DNA of 64,000 bases from Oscillospiraceae bacterium NTUH-002-81 (GCA_032620915.1 CP136052.1:1340501-1404500), one strand, 5' to 3'. Counted from the first letter of the stretch, positions 37,701 to 48,035 are shown. Translations and numbers: made by a program. Notes: generated by a model not told the origin, from the letters alone.

Positions 37701-40004
37701 GATCTTTCCAGAGTAAAGACACGTTATGATGCTACGCATGTATGGTACAAGTGTGAGCAGTGCTCTGAGTTGACACCTTTCTTCCTAAAAGGCAGATGCC
37801 CAAGCTGCGGTTCTACTCATATCCACAAGATGGAATCCGACGAATACGAAGCACTTAGTTTCTGGAGAAGGCCGGTTGCTGACGCGGTTCAGGGTGAGCC
37901 AATCCATGTGATCGACACAGAGGAGCATACTGCTCAGCTCTCACATAAAGACCAGCGTGACGACCTTTGGAGTAAGACCGAACAATATGAGTTACGCTTC
38001 CAGGACTTGATTCAAGATGGTGAAACGCCTGTCGATATTCTCAGCAGCACAACCACCATGGAAGTTGGTATTGATATTGGCTCCCTAGTTGCAGTTGGTC
38101 TGCGAAACATTCCTCCAATGCGTGAAAACTATCAACAGAGAGCTGGCCGTGCGGGCCGTCGTGGATCTAGTTTATCTACAATCGTTACCTTCTGTGAAGA
38201 TGGTCCTCATGATACATTGTACTTCAATGACCCGATTCCCATGTTCCGTGGCGATCCCCGCAGGCCTTGGATCGATGTGCGAAGCGAGAAACTCCTCCAG
38301 CGCCATCTGGCTATGGTTGTCTTACAGGAATTTCTCGCAGAAAAACATATGAGCCTTGATACAGTTTCCGCAGCCGTTTTTCTCGAAGATTTCCTTGACA
38401 GTTTCAAGAACTATCTTGCTTCCTACAGTGTTGATAAGGACAAGCTCCTTTTGCCTATTGGAGTGGTATTTCATTATTCAGAGTTTGCGGATGAACTCAA
38501 AGAGGCCCTTGATACACTTAAAGAAAAATGCCATGCTCATCCCGAGCTTTTTGGTGTAGATGAAGGCGCCAAGGAAGGCGATGCAAAAGTTCTCTTGGAT
38601 GCTCTTTATGAAGAAGGTATCATCCCAACATATTCGTTCCCGAAGAACGTCGTCAGTACTTATATACCAGATATGAACGGGAAAATCCTTTACGAGGTTG
38701 AACGTGGACTTGATGTAGCTATTGGCGAATATGCTCCTGGCAGAGCAATTGTGGTTGATAAGCAAACCTATCAGATTGGCGGATTCTACTATCCTGGAAG
38801 TGAACGTCATCACGGTCAATCACTAACCCCGGCACGTGCCTACGCAGAAGACCCAAATTATGTGAAGCAGATTATCTCTTGTCCTGAGTGCGGCTGGTTT
38901 GGCTTGATGGAGGAAAACACAAAACAGTGCCCATTCTGTGGGAACGATGATCTCAAAATCACTCGTGAAATGATGCGTCCATGGGGCTTTGCACCAAGAA
39001 ATGCTGAAGCAATACCGGATGTTCAGCTATCAGAAGAGTATACCGCCGTACAGCAGCCTCTGTATTCAACTCTACCAGATGCAGAAGAAATGAAACTTGC
39101 CCCAGGTTGCAAGAACATACGAATTGCTTCACGAACAAATCAGCGAATCATCATGCTGAATAAAGGATCGGATGACAAGGGCTTTATGGTCTGCAAAGAC
39201 TGTGGTGCTGCTATGCCAGGCGACGATATTTCTGTTCTGAATGACGTTAACAGGCCATACAAGTCAAAGTATGCTCGAAACAGATGCCGTCACGGTAATT
39301 CCTTTAATGTGAATCTTGGCTATGACTTCATAACTGATATGTTGGTCCTTGAATTCACAATTGACGACAAGGTTATTGATGCACGCCGTAATGATAATCC
39401 ATGGCTTAACCGTGCATCTCAATCCTTAGCTGAAGCACTGCGACTGGTAGCAAGCAAAAAACTCGATGTTGAATTCACCGAACTTGTCACCGGTTATCGT
39501 CTCAGGACTGGGGCTGAAGCCTCCTATGTCGATATCTATCTTTACGATAGTCTATCGAGCGGCGCTGGTTATGCTGTCAGTGTAGCCGATGCAATTGCCG
39601 AACTACTATCCGATATGAAAGAGCTGTTGAGTTCCTGTGATTGTGGATCTGCGTGTTCCAAATGCCTAAAGCATTACAGGAACCAATATGTACATGGCAT
39701 TCTTGACCGCTTTGCTGCACTTCAGCTCCTTGAATGGGGTGTTGATGGCATAAAAGCATCTCCTATCAAACCAGAGACACAGATTAACATGATCATGCCT
39801 TTAGCGAATATCCTTAAGCAATCAGGCTGCGAAATCACTGCTGATAGTGAAATTACCGCAACTGGACGAAGAATCAAAAAGAAGATTGTTATCTACCCGG
39901 CAATGTGGGTTGAACCACATGCTACAAACACCATTTTCGTGAACGATGCTTATATCAAGTACGCCAAGCCATATGCCGTCCAAAAGATTCTAGATAACAT
40001 TTGA
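34758..40004 (+). CDS. Giant DEAH-box helicase with DUF1998/MZB domain (Druantia DruE-like)
   Basis: A 1,748-aa SF2 helicase. Motif I STGTGSGKTECF lies at about 112-123, motif Ia as MYPMNALVSDQVSRLRR, motif II as VIDEAHMYRG at about 322, motif III-like LTTAS, and motifs V-VI as TTTMEVGIDIG ... QQRAGRAGRRGSS near 1125. Several zinc knuckles are inserted: CPHCGSVVYELYNDRRCG, CPTCPHC-type, CEQCSELTPFFLKGRCPSCG and CPECGWFG...CPFCG. The C-terminus (about 1570-1660) has the DUF1998/MrfA zinc-binding pattern YDSLSSGAGYAVSVAD ... CDCGSACSKCLKHYRNQ. DruE of Druantia and MrfA share this layout; the great length and the three small partners favour a Druantia-like antiphage complex. This is inference from architecture. 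Confidence 0.88.
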   Translation: MPNGANSVHKQLRTELEDYIKSQYFGKSPLLLSALSDHIDDEGLLYQKPFIESSPAYVTVQNGIETASIEPWLKDYFLQLAEAGIGVFPSPFAHQISALEAATRGENLFVSTGTGSGKTECFMWPLLAKMADEARNSKESWAKRGVRTIVMYPMNALVSDQVSRLRRMIGDPDKKFIKIFRNTCGDEVRRPQFGMYTGRTPYPGAQPSTEQDRKLEKTLARMSFPQSDSEQEYFNHLLKEGKIPAKADMHQFLQGLHESRHIPNDEDAELITRFEMQQFCPDILITNYSMLEYMLLRPREQKIWDDTREWLASNNENKLLFVIDEAHMYRGSSGGEVALLIRRLFHKLGISRDRMQFILTTASMPNKNQQDVDSVMKFANELTASDKATRFCYLTGEREVIDGQLKYDIPAELLLSSDPSQFEDKDDLKLSALLSFWRQLEGFDQNINSLEAICNWMYDNLVYYRPFHELIKYCRGNAVSLGELSYGIFPDLSQENALKAVSVLLAIAPLAKNAKGSVLFPARMHMLFKGISGVYACANANCSRSHSEGGLTLGEVYLSDGNLICPHCGSVVYELYNDRRCGALFFKGYVLEDDSELHGNVYLWRYPGQLMDHRMKEVHLFIPIDDFELPAKQGKNAIKPCYLDVKSGFINFTDDSSAGKSWIRKLYYCNYSAKGRPQIITFPTCPHCRHQLSTSQLTSFSTRGNQSFFNLIKSQFQLQPAVPGKDSDPVRFPNEGRKVLLFSDSRQRAAKLARDMSDASDISAARQLFAIAIKTMEEQTVEQSMNTLYDYFCLAAGQRHVQMFHADERTKFAEDCASALNNYNRCVKRGRDYAPRFTIANAPVQMQEYLLRLFAGGYNTLYDSATSWIEPTDQALFNAVDALEENHVTVTDEEFINLFNAWILSICDMSTALGHTINDTVRLKVRPKRGGYGLDKDWEFSKVIREIMGWSDGNETEMAWKRVLKEAFLDSAQPDNGKLYIDLSRVKTRYDATHVWYKCEQCSELTPFFLKGRCPSCGSTHIHKMESDEYEALSFWRRPVADAVQGEPIHVIDTEEHTAQLSHKDQRDDLWSKTEQYELRFQDLIQDGETPVDILSSTTTMEVGIDIGSLVAVGLRNIPPMRENYQQRAGRAGRRGSSLSTIVTFCEDGPHDTLYFNDPIPMFRGDPRRPWIDVRSEKLLQRHLAMVVLQEFLAEKHMSLDTVSAAVFLEDFLDSFKNYLASYSVDKDKLLLPIGVVFHYSEFADELKEALDTLKEKCHAHPELFGVDEGAKEGDAKVLLDALYEEGIIPTYSFPKNVVSTYIPDMNGKILYEVERGLDVAIGEYAPGRAIVVDKQTYQIGGFYYPGSERHHGQSLTPARAYAEDPNYVKQIISCPECGWFGLMEENTKQCPFCGNDDLKITREMMRPWGFAPRNAEAIPDVQLSEEYTAVQQPLYSTLPDAEEMKLAPGCKNIRIASRTNQRIIMLNKGSDDKGFMVCKDCGAAMPGDDISVLNDVNRPYKSKYARNRCRHGNSFNVNLGYDFITDMLVLEFTIDDKVIDARRNDNPWLNRASQSLAEALRLVASKKLDVEFTELVTGYRLRTGAEASYVDIYLYDSLSSGAGYAVSVADAIAELLSDMKELLSSCDCGSACSKCLKHYRNQYVHGILDRFAALQLLEWGVDGIKASPIKPETQINMIMPLANILKQSGCEITADSEITATGRRIKKKIVIYPAMWVEPHATNTIFVNDAYIKYAKPYAVQKILDNI

Positions 40005-40075
40005 TGGAGATTATGCCTGAGTAGTGAGAAATAAATGGAGAAGAGATATTGTAAAATTTTTCTGAAATTGTAAGG
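40004..40075 (+). repeat. Flanking direct repeat, right copy (XRE gene tail remnant)
   Basis: It starts inside the helicase stop codon with ATGGAGATT, matching the MEI codons of the XRE gene, continues AGTGAGAA and ends AAATTGTAAGG like the left copy. It carries no gene start of its own, so it looks like the 3' end of a lost XRE regulator. Confidence 0.8.
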
Positions 40076-40084
40076 AGCGAAACT

Positions 40085-43000
40085 ATGTTACACCACGGCC
40101 TATATGAACAAGTTATCAATAACGCCTTGACTAGCGAGCTTGCGGAGATTCCGGAAGCCCGCAAGGCGGTTGCACCCATTGACAAGGCCGAGGCGTCCAA
40201 GGTTCTGGCGCAGTATCTGGCAGATGTGGTTCAAAAGGGCTTGGATAACGTGCTGGACAACGGCGGGGATATTTCTGCCCAGATCGGGCTGACCAACCAG
40301 ATCGTTGATCTCATTCAAAATACAACGAAAGAAGCTGATTTTGCCGCGCTGGGCGTTGACCGGCGGGCAGAGCAGCTTCTTGCGCTTTTGCGAGAGATCG
40401 ACCCACGGTTAGCGGTGGGGAAAACAGCGGCGGACATAGAGCGCCCGGAAACCTCCATCGCACAAAGCTCACTTTTCACCGGGGCTGTGCATGAGCCGCA
40501 GATGTTTACCGAGCTCAAAAAAGGAAATCGTCTCGGCCGACCGGATCGACATGCTGGTGTCCTTCATCAAATGGAGCGGTCTGCGGCTTATCATGGACGA
40601 GCTGCGGGAGTTTACGCACAGCGGCGGCGAGCTCCGCATCATCACCACCTCTTACATGGGCGCTACAGATGTGAAAGCCATTGAGGAGCTTCGAAAGCTG
40701 CCCAATACGCACATCAAGGTCAGCTACAACACCAAGATGACCCGGCTCCACGCCAAGGCATATATCTTTTACCGCGAAACCGGCTTCACGACGGCCTATG
40801 TTGGCTCGTCCAATCTGTCCAATGCGGCATTGACTAGCGGGTTGGAATGGAACACAAAAGTAACGCGGCGCGACTTGCCCGAAACCATCGACAAGATCGC
40901 CGCTACCTTTGAGTATTACTGGAATGACCGCGAATTTGAATACTACGCAGAGGATCAGAAAGAGCGCTTGGCACGGGCATTGAAGGCGGAAAAATATTTC
41001 GACACCAACAATGCTGACGTCTACACCATGGACATCAACCCATATTCCTACCAGCAGGAGATTTTGGACAAGCTGGAGGCAGAGCGCACTGTTCGTGGCT
41101 ATACGCGCAATCTGGTGGTGGCGGCCACCGGTACCGGCAAGACGGTCATCTCTGCGCTGGATTACAAGCGCTTCCGCAAGCAGAATCCGGATCGACCCTG
41201 CCGCTTGCTCTTTGTGGCGCACCGAGAGGAAATCCTCAAGCAGAGCTTGTACACCTTCCGCGCCGTGCGCAAGGATGCAAACTTTGGTGAGCTGTTTGTG
41301 GGCAACTATAAGCCGGAGAGCATCGACAACCTGTTTCTGTCCATCCAGACTTTCAACTCACAGAGCTTCACGGAAAAGACGAGTCCCGATTTTTACGATT
41401 ACATCATCGTGGACGAATTCCACCATGCCGCTGCACCGACTTATCAGAAGTTGTTGTCCTACTACCAGCCGCGCATCCTGCTGGGCTTGACCGCTACTCC
41501 GGAGCGTATGGACGGCAAGAGCATCCTGCCGTACTTCCATAATCGCATTGCAGCGGAGATCCGTCTACCGGAAGCTATTGATCGAAAGCTCCTGTGCCCG
41601 TTCCAATATTTTGGCGTTACCGATACGGTGGATTTGGATGCGCTCAAATGGTCTGCCGGTGGCTACCAAAAGAGCGAGCTGGAGCACATCTACACGTTCA
41701 GCGGGGCGGTTGCCGACCGCCGCGCTGACCATGTGGTGACGGCACTGCTGAAATATGTGACGGACATTGACGAGGTGAAGGGCCTCGGCTTCTGTGTAAC
41801 GGTAGATCACGCGGAATTTATGTGCCGGTATTTTAACGACCACAACATCCCGTCCATGTGCCTCATCGGGCAATCTTCGGACGAGGAAAGAGCGGCGGCC
41901 AAGCGGCGCTTGGTGTCCGGCGAGGTGCGGTTCATCTTCGTCGTGGACATCTACAACGAGGGCGTGGATATTCCGGAAGTTAATACTGTTCTGTTCCTGC
42001 GTCCCACAGAGTCGTTGACGATTTTCTTGCAGCAGCTGGGACGTGGTCTGCGTCTATCTGAGGACAAGGAATGCCTGACCGTGCTGGACTTCATCGGTCA
42101 GGCAAATCGAAAATACAATTTTGAAGATAAGCTTGCGGCACTGCTGTCGAATGCCACCCGCAGCGTGAGTCGTGAAATTAAAGATGGTTTTGTGTCCGTC
42201 CCCAAGGGTTGCTATATCCAGTTGGAGAAGAAGGCAGCCAAATACATTTTGGAGAATATCCGCGCGTCCTATGGCAATACGGCTGGGTTGGTGGCTCGCG
42301 CAGCCTCCTTCACGGAGGACAGTGGGCTGGAGCTGACGCTCAAAAATTTCTTGGATTACTACCATCTTGACCTACGGGCGATCTACAAGTTTTCCTCCTT
42401 CTCTCGCATTTGCACCAGAGCGGATGCCATCGAGGACTTTTCAGAACCGCTGGAGGACATTCTGACCAAAGCGTTTGTAAAGCTTGCTGTGGCCGATTCC
42501 CGCCGCTGGATTTCGTTCCTGCTGGACGTCCTTCCGCGTTTGGACAACCTTGATTTTACAGCGCTTCCGGATGCGGAAAAGCGGATGATGCAGATGTTCT
42601 ATGTCACCGTCTGGGGCAAGACTGTGGAGAACTGGGACGACGAAGAGGTGCTTAGTAACCTCTATGCCCTGTCTGACAGCACGGTTCTGCTCGGCGAGCT
42701 CTTGGAGCTGCTGCGTTATCGCTTCGAGCAGATCGACTTTATCGACGAGCCGGTGGAACTGGGCTTCGACTGCCCGTTGGATCTGCACTGCACCTATACC
42801 CGCGACCAGCTCTTGGTGGCGCTGGACTTTATGAAGCCGTCCACCGTTCGTGAGGGCGTGAAGTGGCTGCCGGAGAAAAACATTGACGTGTTCTTTGTGA
42901 CGCTGAACAAGGCGGACAAGGACTACTCGCCAACTACCATGTACAACGATTATTCCATCAATGAGAGCTTGTTCCATTGGCAGAGCCAGAGCACCACGGC

Positions 43001-43242
43001 AGAAAAATTTGCCCACCGGCCAGCGCTATATCCACCACAAGGAACGCGGCAGCAAGGTGCTGCTGTTTGTCCGTGAGTTTAAGGCGGACCGTATGACCGG
43101 CGGTGCGGAGGCGTACACCTATCTGGGCACGGCGAACTACGTGAAGCACACAGGCAGCAGGCCGATGAATATCACCTGGCAGCTGGACCGCCCGATCCCG
43201 GCGAAGTTCTTGAAGAAGACAAATAAGTTGGTAGTAGGCTGA
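40085..43242 (+). CDS. PLD nuclease - SF2 helicase - DUF3427 protein, two frameshifts
   Basis: One gene of about 1,050 codons broken twice. Frame one starts at ATG 40085 after TAAGGAG ([21 protein letters not shown]) and runs to MFTELKK. After an A6 run (40517-40522) a second frame gives the phospholipase D-type nuclease ([29 protein letters not shown]) and the helicase: [18 protein letters not shown] in place of [13 protein letters not shown] and [14 protein letters not shown]3427-like region follows. After an A5 run (43003-43007) a third frame completes it ([25 protein letters not shown]) to 43242. One base less at each site restores the whole. Such proteins are common in defence islands. 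It is more GC-rich than the upstream operon. Confidence 0.82.
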
Positions 43243-43271
43243 CATACTTGGCATGATTTAAGGAGACACCT

Positions 43272-45982
43272 ATGGACGCACGAAAGCACTTAATTATCAT
43301 AAAAGGAAAAGACCAGACGGACTCGGTTGCGAGCTTTCAGTTCCATGACGGGAAGTGCGAGGTCGTCTATATCAGTGCGCCCAATAAGACATACAGCTTT
43401 CAGCGTAGCAGTGTGGAGATCCTACCCCTGCAAAAGAAAATCGACCCTGCGCAGGTGATTGTCACCGCAAATGGGCAGACCATCAGCGAAATTGATGAGC
43501 TTCTCGACTTCGGTGGGTATTATCGTATTGTCCGCAACGGAAAGAGAGATTTATCATTCCGTAGGAGCGAAGTGCAGTTCCGGCAAAATTGCCTGACAGA
43601 CGGTAAAAATCAAGAAACATGCCAATATTTCAAGGAGACTGCCGCTGCAATCAGTCTGGTGGCGGAAAACGGTATCAACATTCTAAGCATGCAGTATGAC
43701 AAGATCAAGCAGGTCAGCGAGGATACCGTGTTGGCAAGCTATCTTGCACCGCAGAAAGACGTCAAAATGCCCCAGATGCCGGAGGCAGTGATCTATCCGT
43801 TTGGCCTGAACCAGAGTCAAAAGCTGGCGGTAGAACGGGCGCTTTCCTCCAAAATCAGTATCATTCAGGGGCCTCCGGGTACTGGAAAGACACAGACGAT
43901 CCTGAATATCATCGCCAATGTTGTCCGCAGTGGAAAAAACGTGGCGGTTGTCTCCAACAACAATTCCGCAACGCATAATGTTGTGGAAAAGCTGGAGAAG
44001 AAAAATTCAGCCTTTCTGACTGCGTTTCTCGGCATCCTTGCCAACAAAGAGAGAGGTTTCTGGATGCACAGACAGGCACCTATCCGAATATGAGCGATTG
44101 GGAAATGCCGCCGGAGGAGCAACAGCAATTAGACCGGGAAACAACTGCGCTTTCCAAAGAACTGAACGAAATGCTCAATGCTAAAAACCGCATTGCGGAA
44201 ATTGAGCAGGAGTTCTTGCGGCTAAACCCGGAGCAGCATTATTTTGAGGAATATTACGCAAGTTACAGCGATGTGCCAATGGATAGCATGGACAAGCTGT
44301 CCTCGCAGAAGCTTCTTGCGCTTTGGATGGAATTTGAACAGCATGCAGAGCGTGAGACTCGCTTGGGCCTGTTGCAAAAAATATCCATCATGTTTCGATT
44401 CAACCGTAATGCGCTCAAATTGTTTATCCGTTCCCCGGAACAGGTCATTCCCTATTTGCAGAGTCAGTTTTATTCGGTGAAGAGGCAGGAACTGGAGGCT
44501 GAAAAGCAGGAATTGCACCGAAAGCTGGAGCGTTACGCTTTCGACGCGAAAATGGAAGAGCTCACACAGAAGTCCCTGCGGCTGTTCCGGGCGGAACTGG
44601 CAACACGGTATCATTGGCGAAATAATAGACGGTGCTTTGAAAAGAATGATTTCCGCCGGAATTCCGAAGAGTTTACCCGCGAGTATCCGGTGGTGCTTAG
44701 CACGACCTATTCCATCAAAGGAACGCTGAGCATCGATCATATCTACGATTACTTGATCGTGGATGAAGCCTCACAGGTCGATTTAGCCACAGGGGTGCTG
44801 GCATTTTCCTGTGCGCGGAATATCGTGATTGTCGGGGACTTGAAGCAGCTCCCCAATGTGCTGACGGAGGATGACATTCGCACCAGCGATGCCATTTGGC
44901 AAAAGCATTCCTTGGATGAGCGTTATCGCTTTTCTACCCACAGTTTGCTGTCCTCTGCATTGGAAATATGGCAGGATGCACCTGTTACGCTGCTGCGGGA
45001 ACACTACCGCTGTCACCCGAAGATCATCAATTTCTGCAATCAGAAGTTCTACCACGGACAGCTGATCGTTATGACAAAAGACCATGATGAGCCGGATGTG
45101 TTGACCATGTTCCGGACGATTGCCGGTAATCACGCCCGTGGGCATCTCAACCAGCGCCAGATCGATGTCATCCAGCAGGAGGTGCTTCCGCGGCTGCATC
45201 AGCAAAATTTCCAGAGCATCGGTATTATCACGCCATATCGGGATCAGGTGACAGCCATCCGCAAGCAGCTGGGAGATACTTATGAGGTGGACACCGTCCA
45301 CAAGTTTCAGGGGCGAGAACAAGATGCGATCATTCTGACCTCAGTCGACAATGTCATCACAGATTTTGTGGATGATCCCCATATGCTGAATGTGGCGGTT
45401 TCCCGCGCGGTCCATTCGCTGACGGTGGTCACATCGCAGGACCCACGTAATGACCAGACCAACTACGGTGATTTGACACGATACATCGAATATAACAATT
45501 TTGAAGTGATCCAGAGCCAAGTCTACTCCGTGTTCGATATGCTCTACCAGGGCTATGCCGAGCAGCGCAAGGTATATCTGCAAAAACATAAGCGGGTATC
45601 TGAGTACGATTCTGAGAATCTCATGTACTCTGTGATTCAAGAGGTGCTGTCCGAAGAGGCATTTTCCACTATCGGCTGCGCTGTACATGTTTCTCTTGCA
45701 ACACTGGTGAAAGACTATGAACCGTTGACGGGGGAAGAACGCAAATATGCCCGGAATCCGTTGACGCATGTTGATTTTTTGTTATTCAATCAAATGGATA
45801 AACAACCTGTGCTAGCAATTGAAGTGGACGGGACTGGCTTCCATGAAGCCGGGAGCAAACAGGCAGAACGCGATATAAAGAAGAACTCCATTCTGAAGAA
45901 GTGTGCCATCTCGCTGCTGCGGCTACGTACAGACGGTAGCGGAGAAAGAGAGAAGATTAGGACTGCACTAAAGAGAAAATGA
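43272..45982 (+). CDS. SF1 (Dna2/UPF1-type) helicase with DUF2726 nuclease-like domain, frameshifted
   Basis: A gene of about 900 codons starting at ATG 43272 after TTAAGGAG. The first part ends with Walker A IQGPPGTGKTQTILNIIANVVRSGKNVAVVSNNNSA. At an AG dinucleotide run (44048-44055) the frame is lost; two bases fewer give FLDAQTGTYPNMSDWEMPPEEQ and a continuous second part. That part has YLIVDEASQVDLATG (motif II), VGDLKQLPNV (motif III), YRCHPKIINF, TVHKFQGREQDAIILT and NVAVSRA. The C-terminus (VDFLLFNQMDKQPVLAIEVDGTGFHEAGSKQAERD) matches the DUF2726 nuclease-like fold. It lies 29 bp after the PLD helicase, probably the same operon and system. Confidence 0.82.
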
Positions 45983-46197
45983 TTATGTCGAGAATAATCA
46001 GGAATACAATCAGATGTAAAAAATGTGGAGACGTCATCGAAAGTAAAACCATTCTTTGAGACATAACGCTTCGTTTCAGCAATTCTATTATGAATGCTAG
46101 ATTGTATTGGTTTCGATTATACCCCATTATACCCTTGATTTAGATGGTATAATGGGGTATAATTCTGCATAGAATAGTATCTCACAGGAGGTGCGCT
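45983..46197. other. Intergenic control region before AAA ATPase
   Basis: 215 bp containing a large perfect inverted repeat and a promoter, listed separately. No gene. Confidence 0.5.
46117..46163 (+). promoter_or_regulatory. Promoter embedded in a 17-bp perfect inverted repeat
   Basis: TTATACCCCATTATACC (46117-46133) and GGTATAATGGGGTATAA (46146-46162) are perfect inverted copies around a 12-nt loop. TTGATT at 46135-46140 and TATAAT at 46158-46163 are 17 bp apart, so the right arm fills the spacer and overlaps the -10 box. This is a likely operator controlling the gene at 46198; a transcript hairpin is an alternative. Confidence 0.7.
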
Positions 46198-47982
46198 ATG
46201 GACTTATCTGAAATGCAAACCCGCGTGGCGGAGCTGGAACAGCAGATTTCTGCTTTGCCCGCTGGCTCTGTCACGAAGAAAACCGTCAACGGCAAGGAGT
46301 ATTTTTACCACCGTTGGACGGAGAACAAGAAGCGGCGGGAGAAGTATATTCCTGCTGACGAATTGGAGAATTTCCGCGCGCAGATCGAACAGCGGAAGGA
46401 ACTGGAGCAGGAGCTGAAAGCGCTGAAAAAGCAGCTGCCCAAGGCGAAATCTGCGAACCTTTCCGCGTTTGCCACCAATGTCCGCACCGGCAAGGCGCTG
46501 CGTTCCCTTGCGGCGTCTGTTCGCAGCTATCGCAGGCGCGAGTGTTTCCGGCAGCTGCACGACTTTGTCTATGGTGAGCCGCAGGACAAGGTATTCATCC
46601 TCTACGGCCTGCGCCGGACGGGAAAGACCACCATGATCCGCCAGATTTTTGCGGAGATGAGCGACACGGAGCTTGCCAAGGCAGCGTTCATTCAGATCAC
46701 CGCAAAAGACACGCTGGCAGACGTGAACCGCGACCTTAAGGCATTGGAAGTGCAGGGTTTTCGCTATGTGTTCCTCGACGAAGTGACGATGATGGAGGAT
46801 TTTATCGAGGGCGCAGCGCTGTTTTCTGACGTGTTTGCGGCCTGCGGTATGAAGATCGTGCTCTCCGGCACGGACTCGCTGGGCTTCCTCTTTACAGAGG
46901 ACGAGCAGCTTTACGACCGCTGCATCCTGCTGCACACCACATTCATCCCTTACCGTGAGTTTGAATCCGTCCTCGGCGTTCACGGCATTGACGAGTATAT
47001 CCGCTACGGCGGCACCATGAGTCTCGGCGGCGTCCACTACAACGAGACCTCCACCTTTGCCAGCAAGGAAAGCACCGACGAATATGTGGACACCGCCATC
47101 GCCCGCAACATCCAGCACTCCCTGCGCTGCTATCAGTATGAGGGACATTTTCGCCATCTGCGGGATTTATACGAGAAGGGCGAGCTGACCAGCGCCATCA
47201 ACCGGGTGGTGGAGGACATCAACCATCGCTTTACGCTGGAGGTGCTGTCGCAGGATTGGAAGTCCCACGACCTTGGCATTTCCGCCAGCAATCTGCGCCG
47301 GGATCGGAAGAACCCGACGGACATCCTCGACCGCATCGACCTTGCGCTTGTCACCGACAGCCTGCGGAAGCTGCTGGAGATCCGCAACAAGGCAGAGCAG
47401 ACCGTAGCGCTGGACGATGTTCACGCGGCAGAGATCAAGGAGTATCTGGACTTGCTGGACTTAACGCGAGAGATTGACGTGCTGCACCTGCCGGATGTCA
47501 GTACAAAGTCCGAACGCACGGTGATTGCACAGCCGGGGCTCCGCTATGCACAGGCGGATGCGCTGATCCGCAGTCTGCTGCTGGATGAGACGTTCAGCGC
47601 CCTGTCTCTTGCGGAGCGCACCGCCGTGCAGCAGCGCATCCTGACCGAGATCAAGGGGCGGATGCTGGAGGACATTGTCCTGCTGGAAACCAAGCTGACA
47701 AACCCCAAGAAGCAGGTATTTGTCCTGCAATTCCCCGTGGGCGAATTTGACATGGTGGTGTTTGACCCGGAGGCAGGCTCCTGCCAGATTTTCGAGATCA
47801 AGCACAGTGAAGAAGCTGTCCCGCAGCAGTATCGCCATCTGATCGACGGGCAAAAATGCGCCCAGACCGAGCACCGCTACGGCCCGATCATCGGGAAGAT
47901 TGTCCTCTATCGTGGAGAAAGCCAAGAGATAGACGGCATTCAGTATCAGAATGTGGAAGAATATCTGCGAAACCTTGCATGA
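46198..47982 (+). CDS. AAA ATPase with C-terminal PD-(D/E)xK-like domain
   Basis: A 594-aa protein starting at ATG 46198 after AGGAGGTG. The N-terminal coiled coil (MDLSEMQTRVAELEQQISAL ... LEQELKALKKQ) is followed by the P-loop FILYGLRRTGKTTMIRQIF at about 136, a Walker B YVFLDEVTMMEDF near 190 and a sensor segment KIVLSGTDSLGF. This is the ATPase_2/DUF4143-type fold. The C-terminus has FPVGEFDMVVFDPEAGSCQIFEIKHS near 515-533, with the D and ExK pattern of PD-(D/E)xK nucleases. It is a single-gene unit with its own operator and terminator. A defence or toxin-like role is plausible but unproven. Confidence 0.78.
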   Translation: MDLSEMQTRVAELEQQISALPAGSVTKKTVNGKEYFYHRWTENKKRREKYIPADELENFRAQIEQRKELEQELKALKKQLPKAKSANLSAFATNVRTGKALRSLAASVRSYRRRECFRQLHDFVYGEPQDKVFILYGLRRTGKTTMIRQIFAEMSDTELAKAAFIQITAKDTLADVNRDLKALEVQGFRYVFLDEVTMMEDFIEGAALFSDVFAACGMKIVLSGTDSLGFLFTEDEQLYDRCILLHTTFIPYREFESVLGVHGIDEYIRYGGTMSLGGVHYNETSTFASKESTDEYVDTAIARNIQHSLRCYQYEGHFRHLRDLYEKGELTSAINRVVEDINHRFTLEVLSQDWKSHDLGISASNLRRDRKNPTDILDRIDLALVTDSLRKLLEIRNKAEQTVALDDVHAAEIKEYLDLLDLTREIDVLHLPDVSTKSERTVIAQPGLRYAQADALIRSLLLDETFSALSLAERTAVQQRILTEIKGRMLEDIVLLETKLTNPKKQVFVLQFPVGEFDMVVFDPEAGSCQIFEIKHSEEAVPQQYRHLIDGQKCAQTEHRYGPIIGKIVLYRGESQEIDGIQYQNVEEYLRNLA

Positions 47983-48005
47983 TAACAGTTCAATAAAAAC
48001 TTAGG

Positions 48006-48035
48006 CAGCCTCTGGTTGAAACCAACCGGAGGCTG
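48006..48035 (+). terminator. Terminator after AAA ATPase gene
   Basis: CAGCCTC pairs with GAGGCTG, with TGGTT/AACC extending the stem, followed by TCTTTTA. It lies 24 bp after the stop. Confidence 0.8.

Noticed and set aside
29412-40004. DISARM or BREX assignment of the helicase operon
   Set aside because: No DNA methyltransferase, PglZ, BrxL or protease-like gene lies in the operon; the architecture fits DruE/MrfA-like helicases better.
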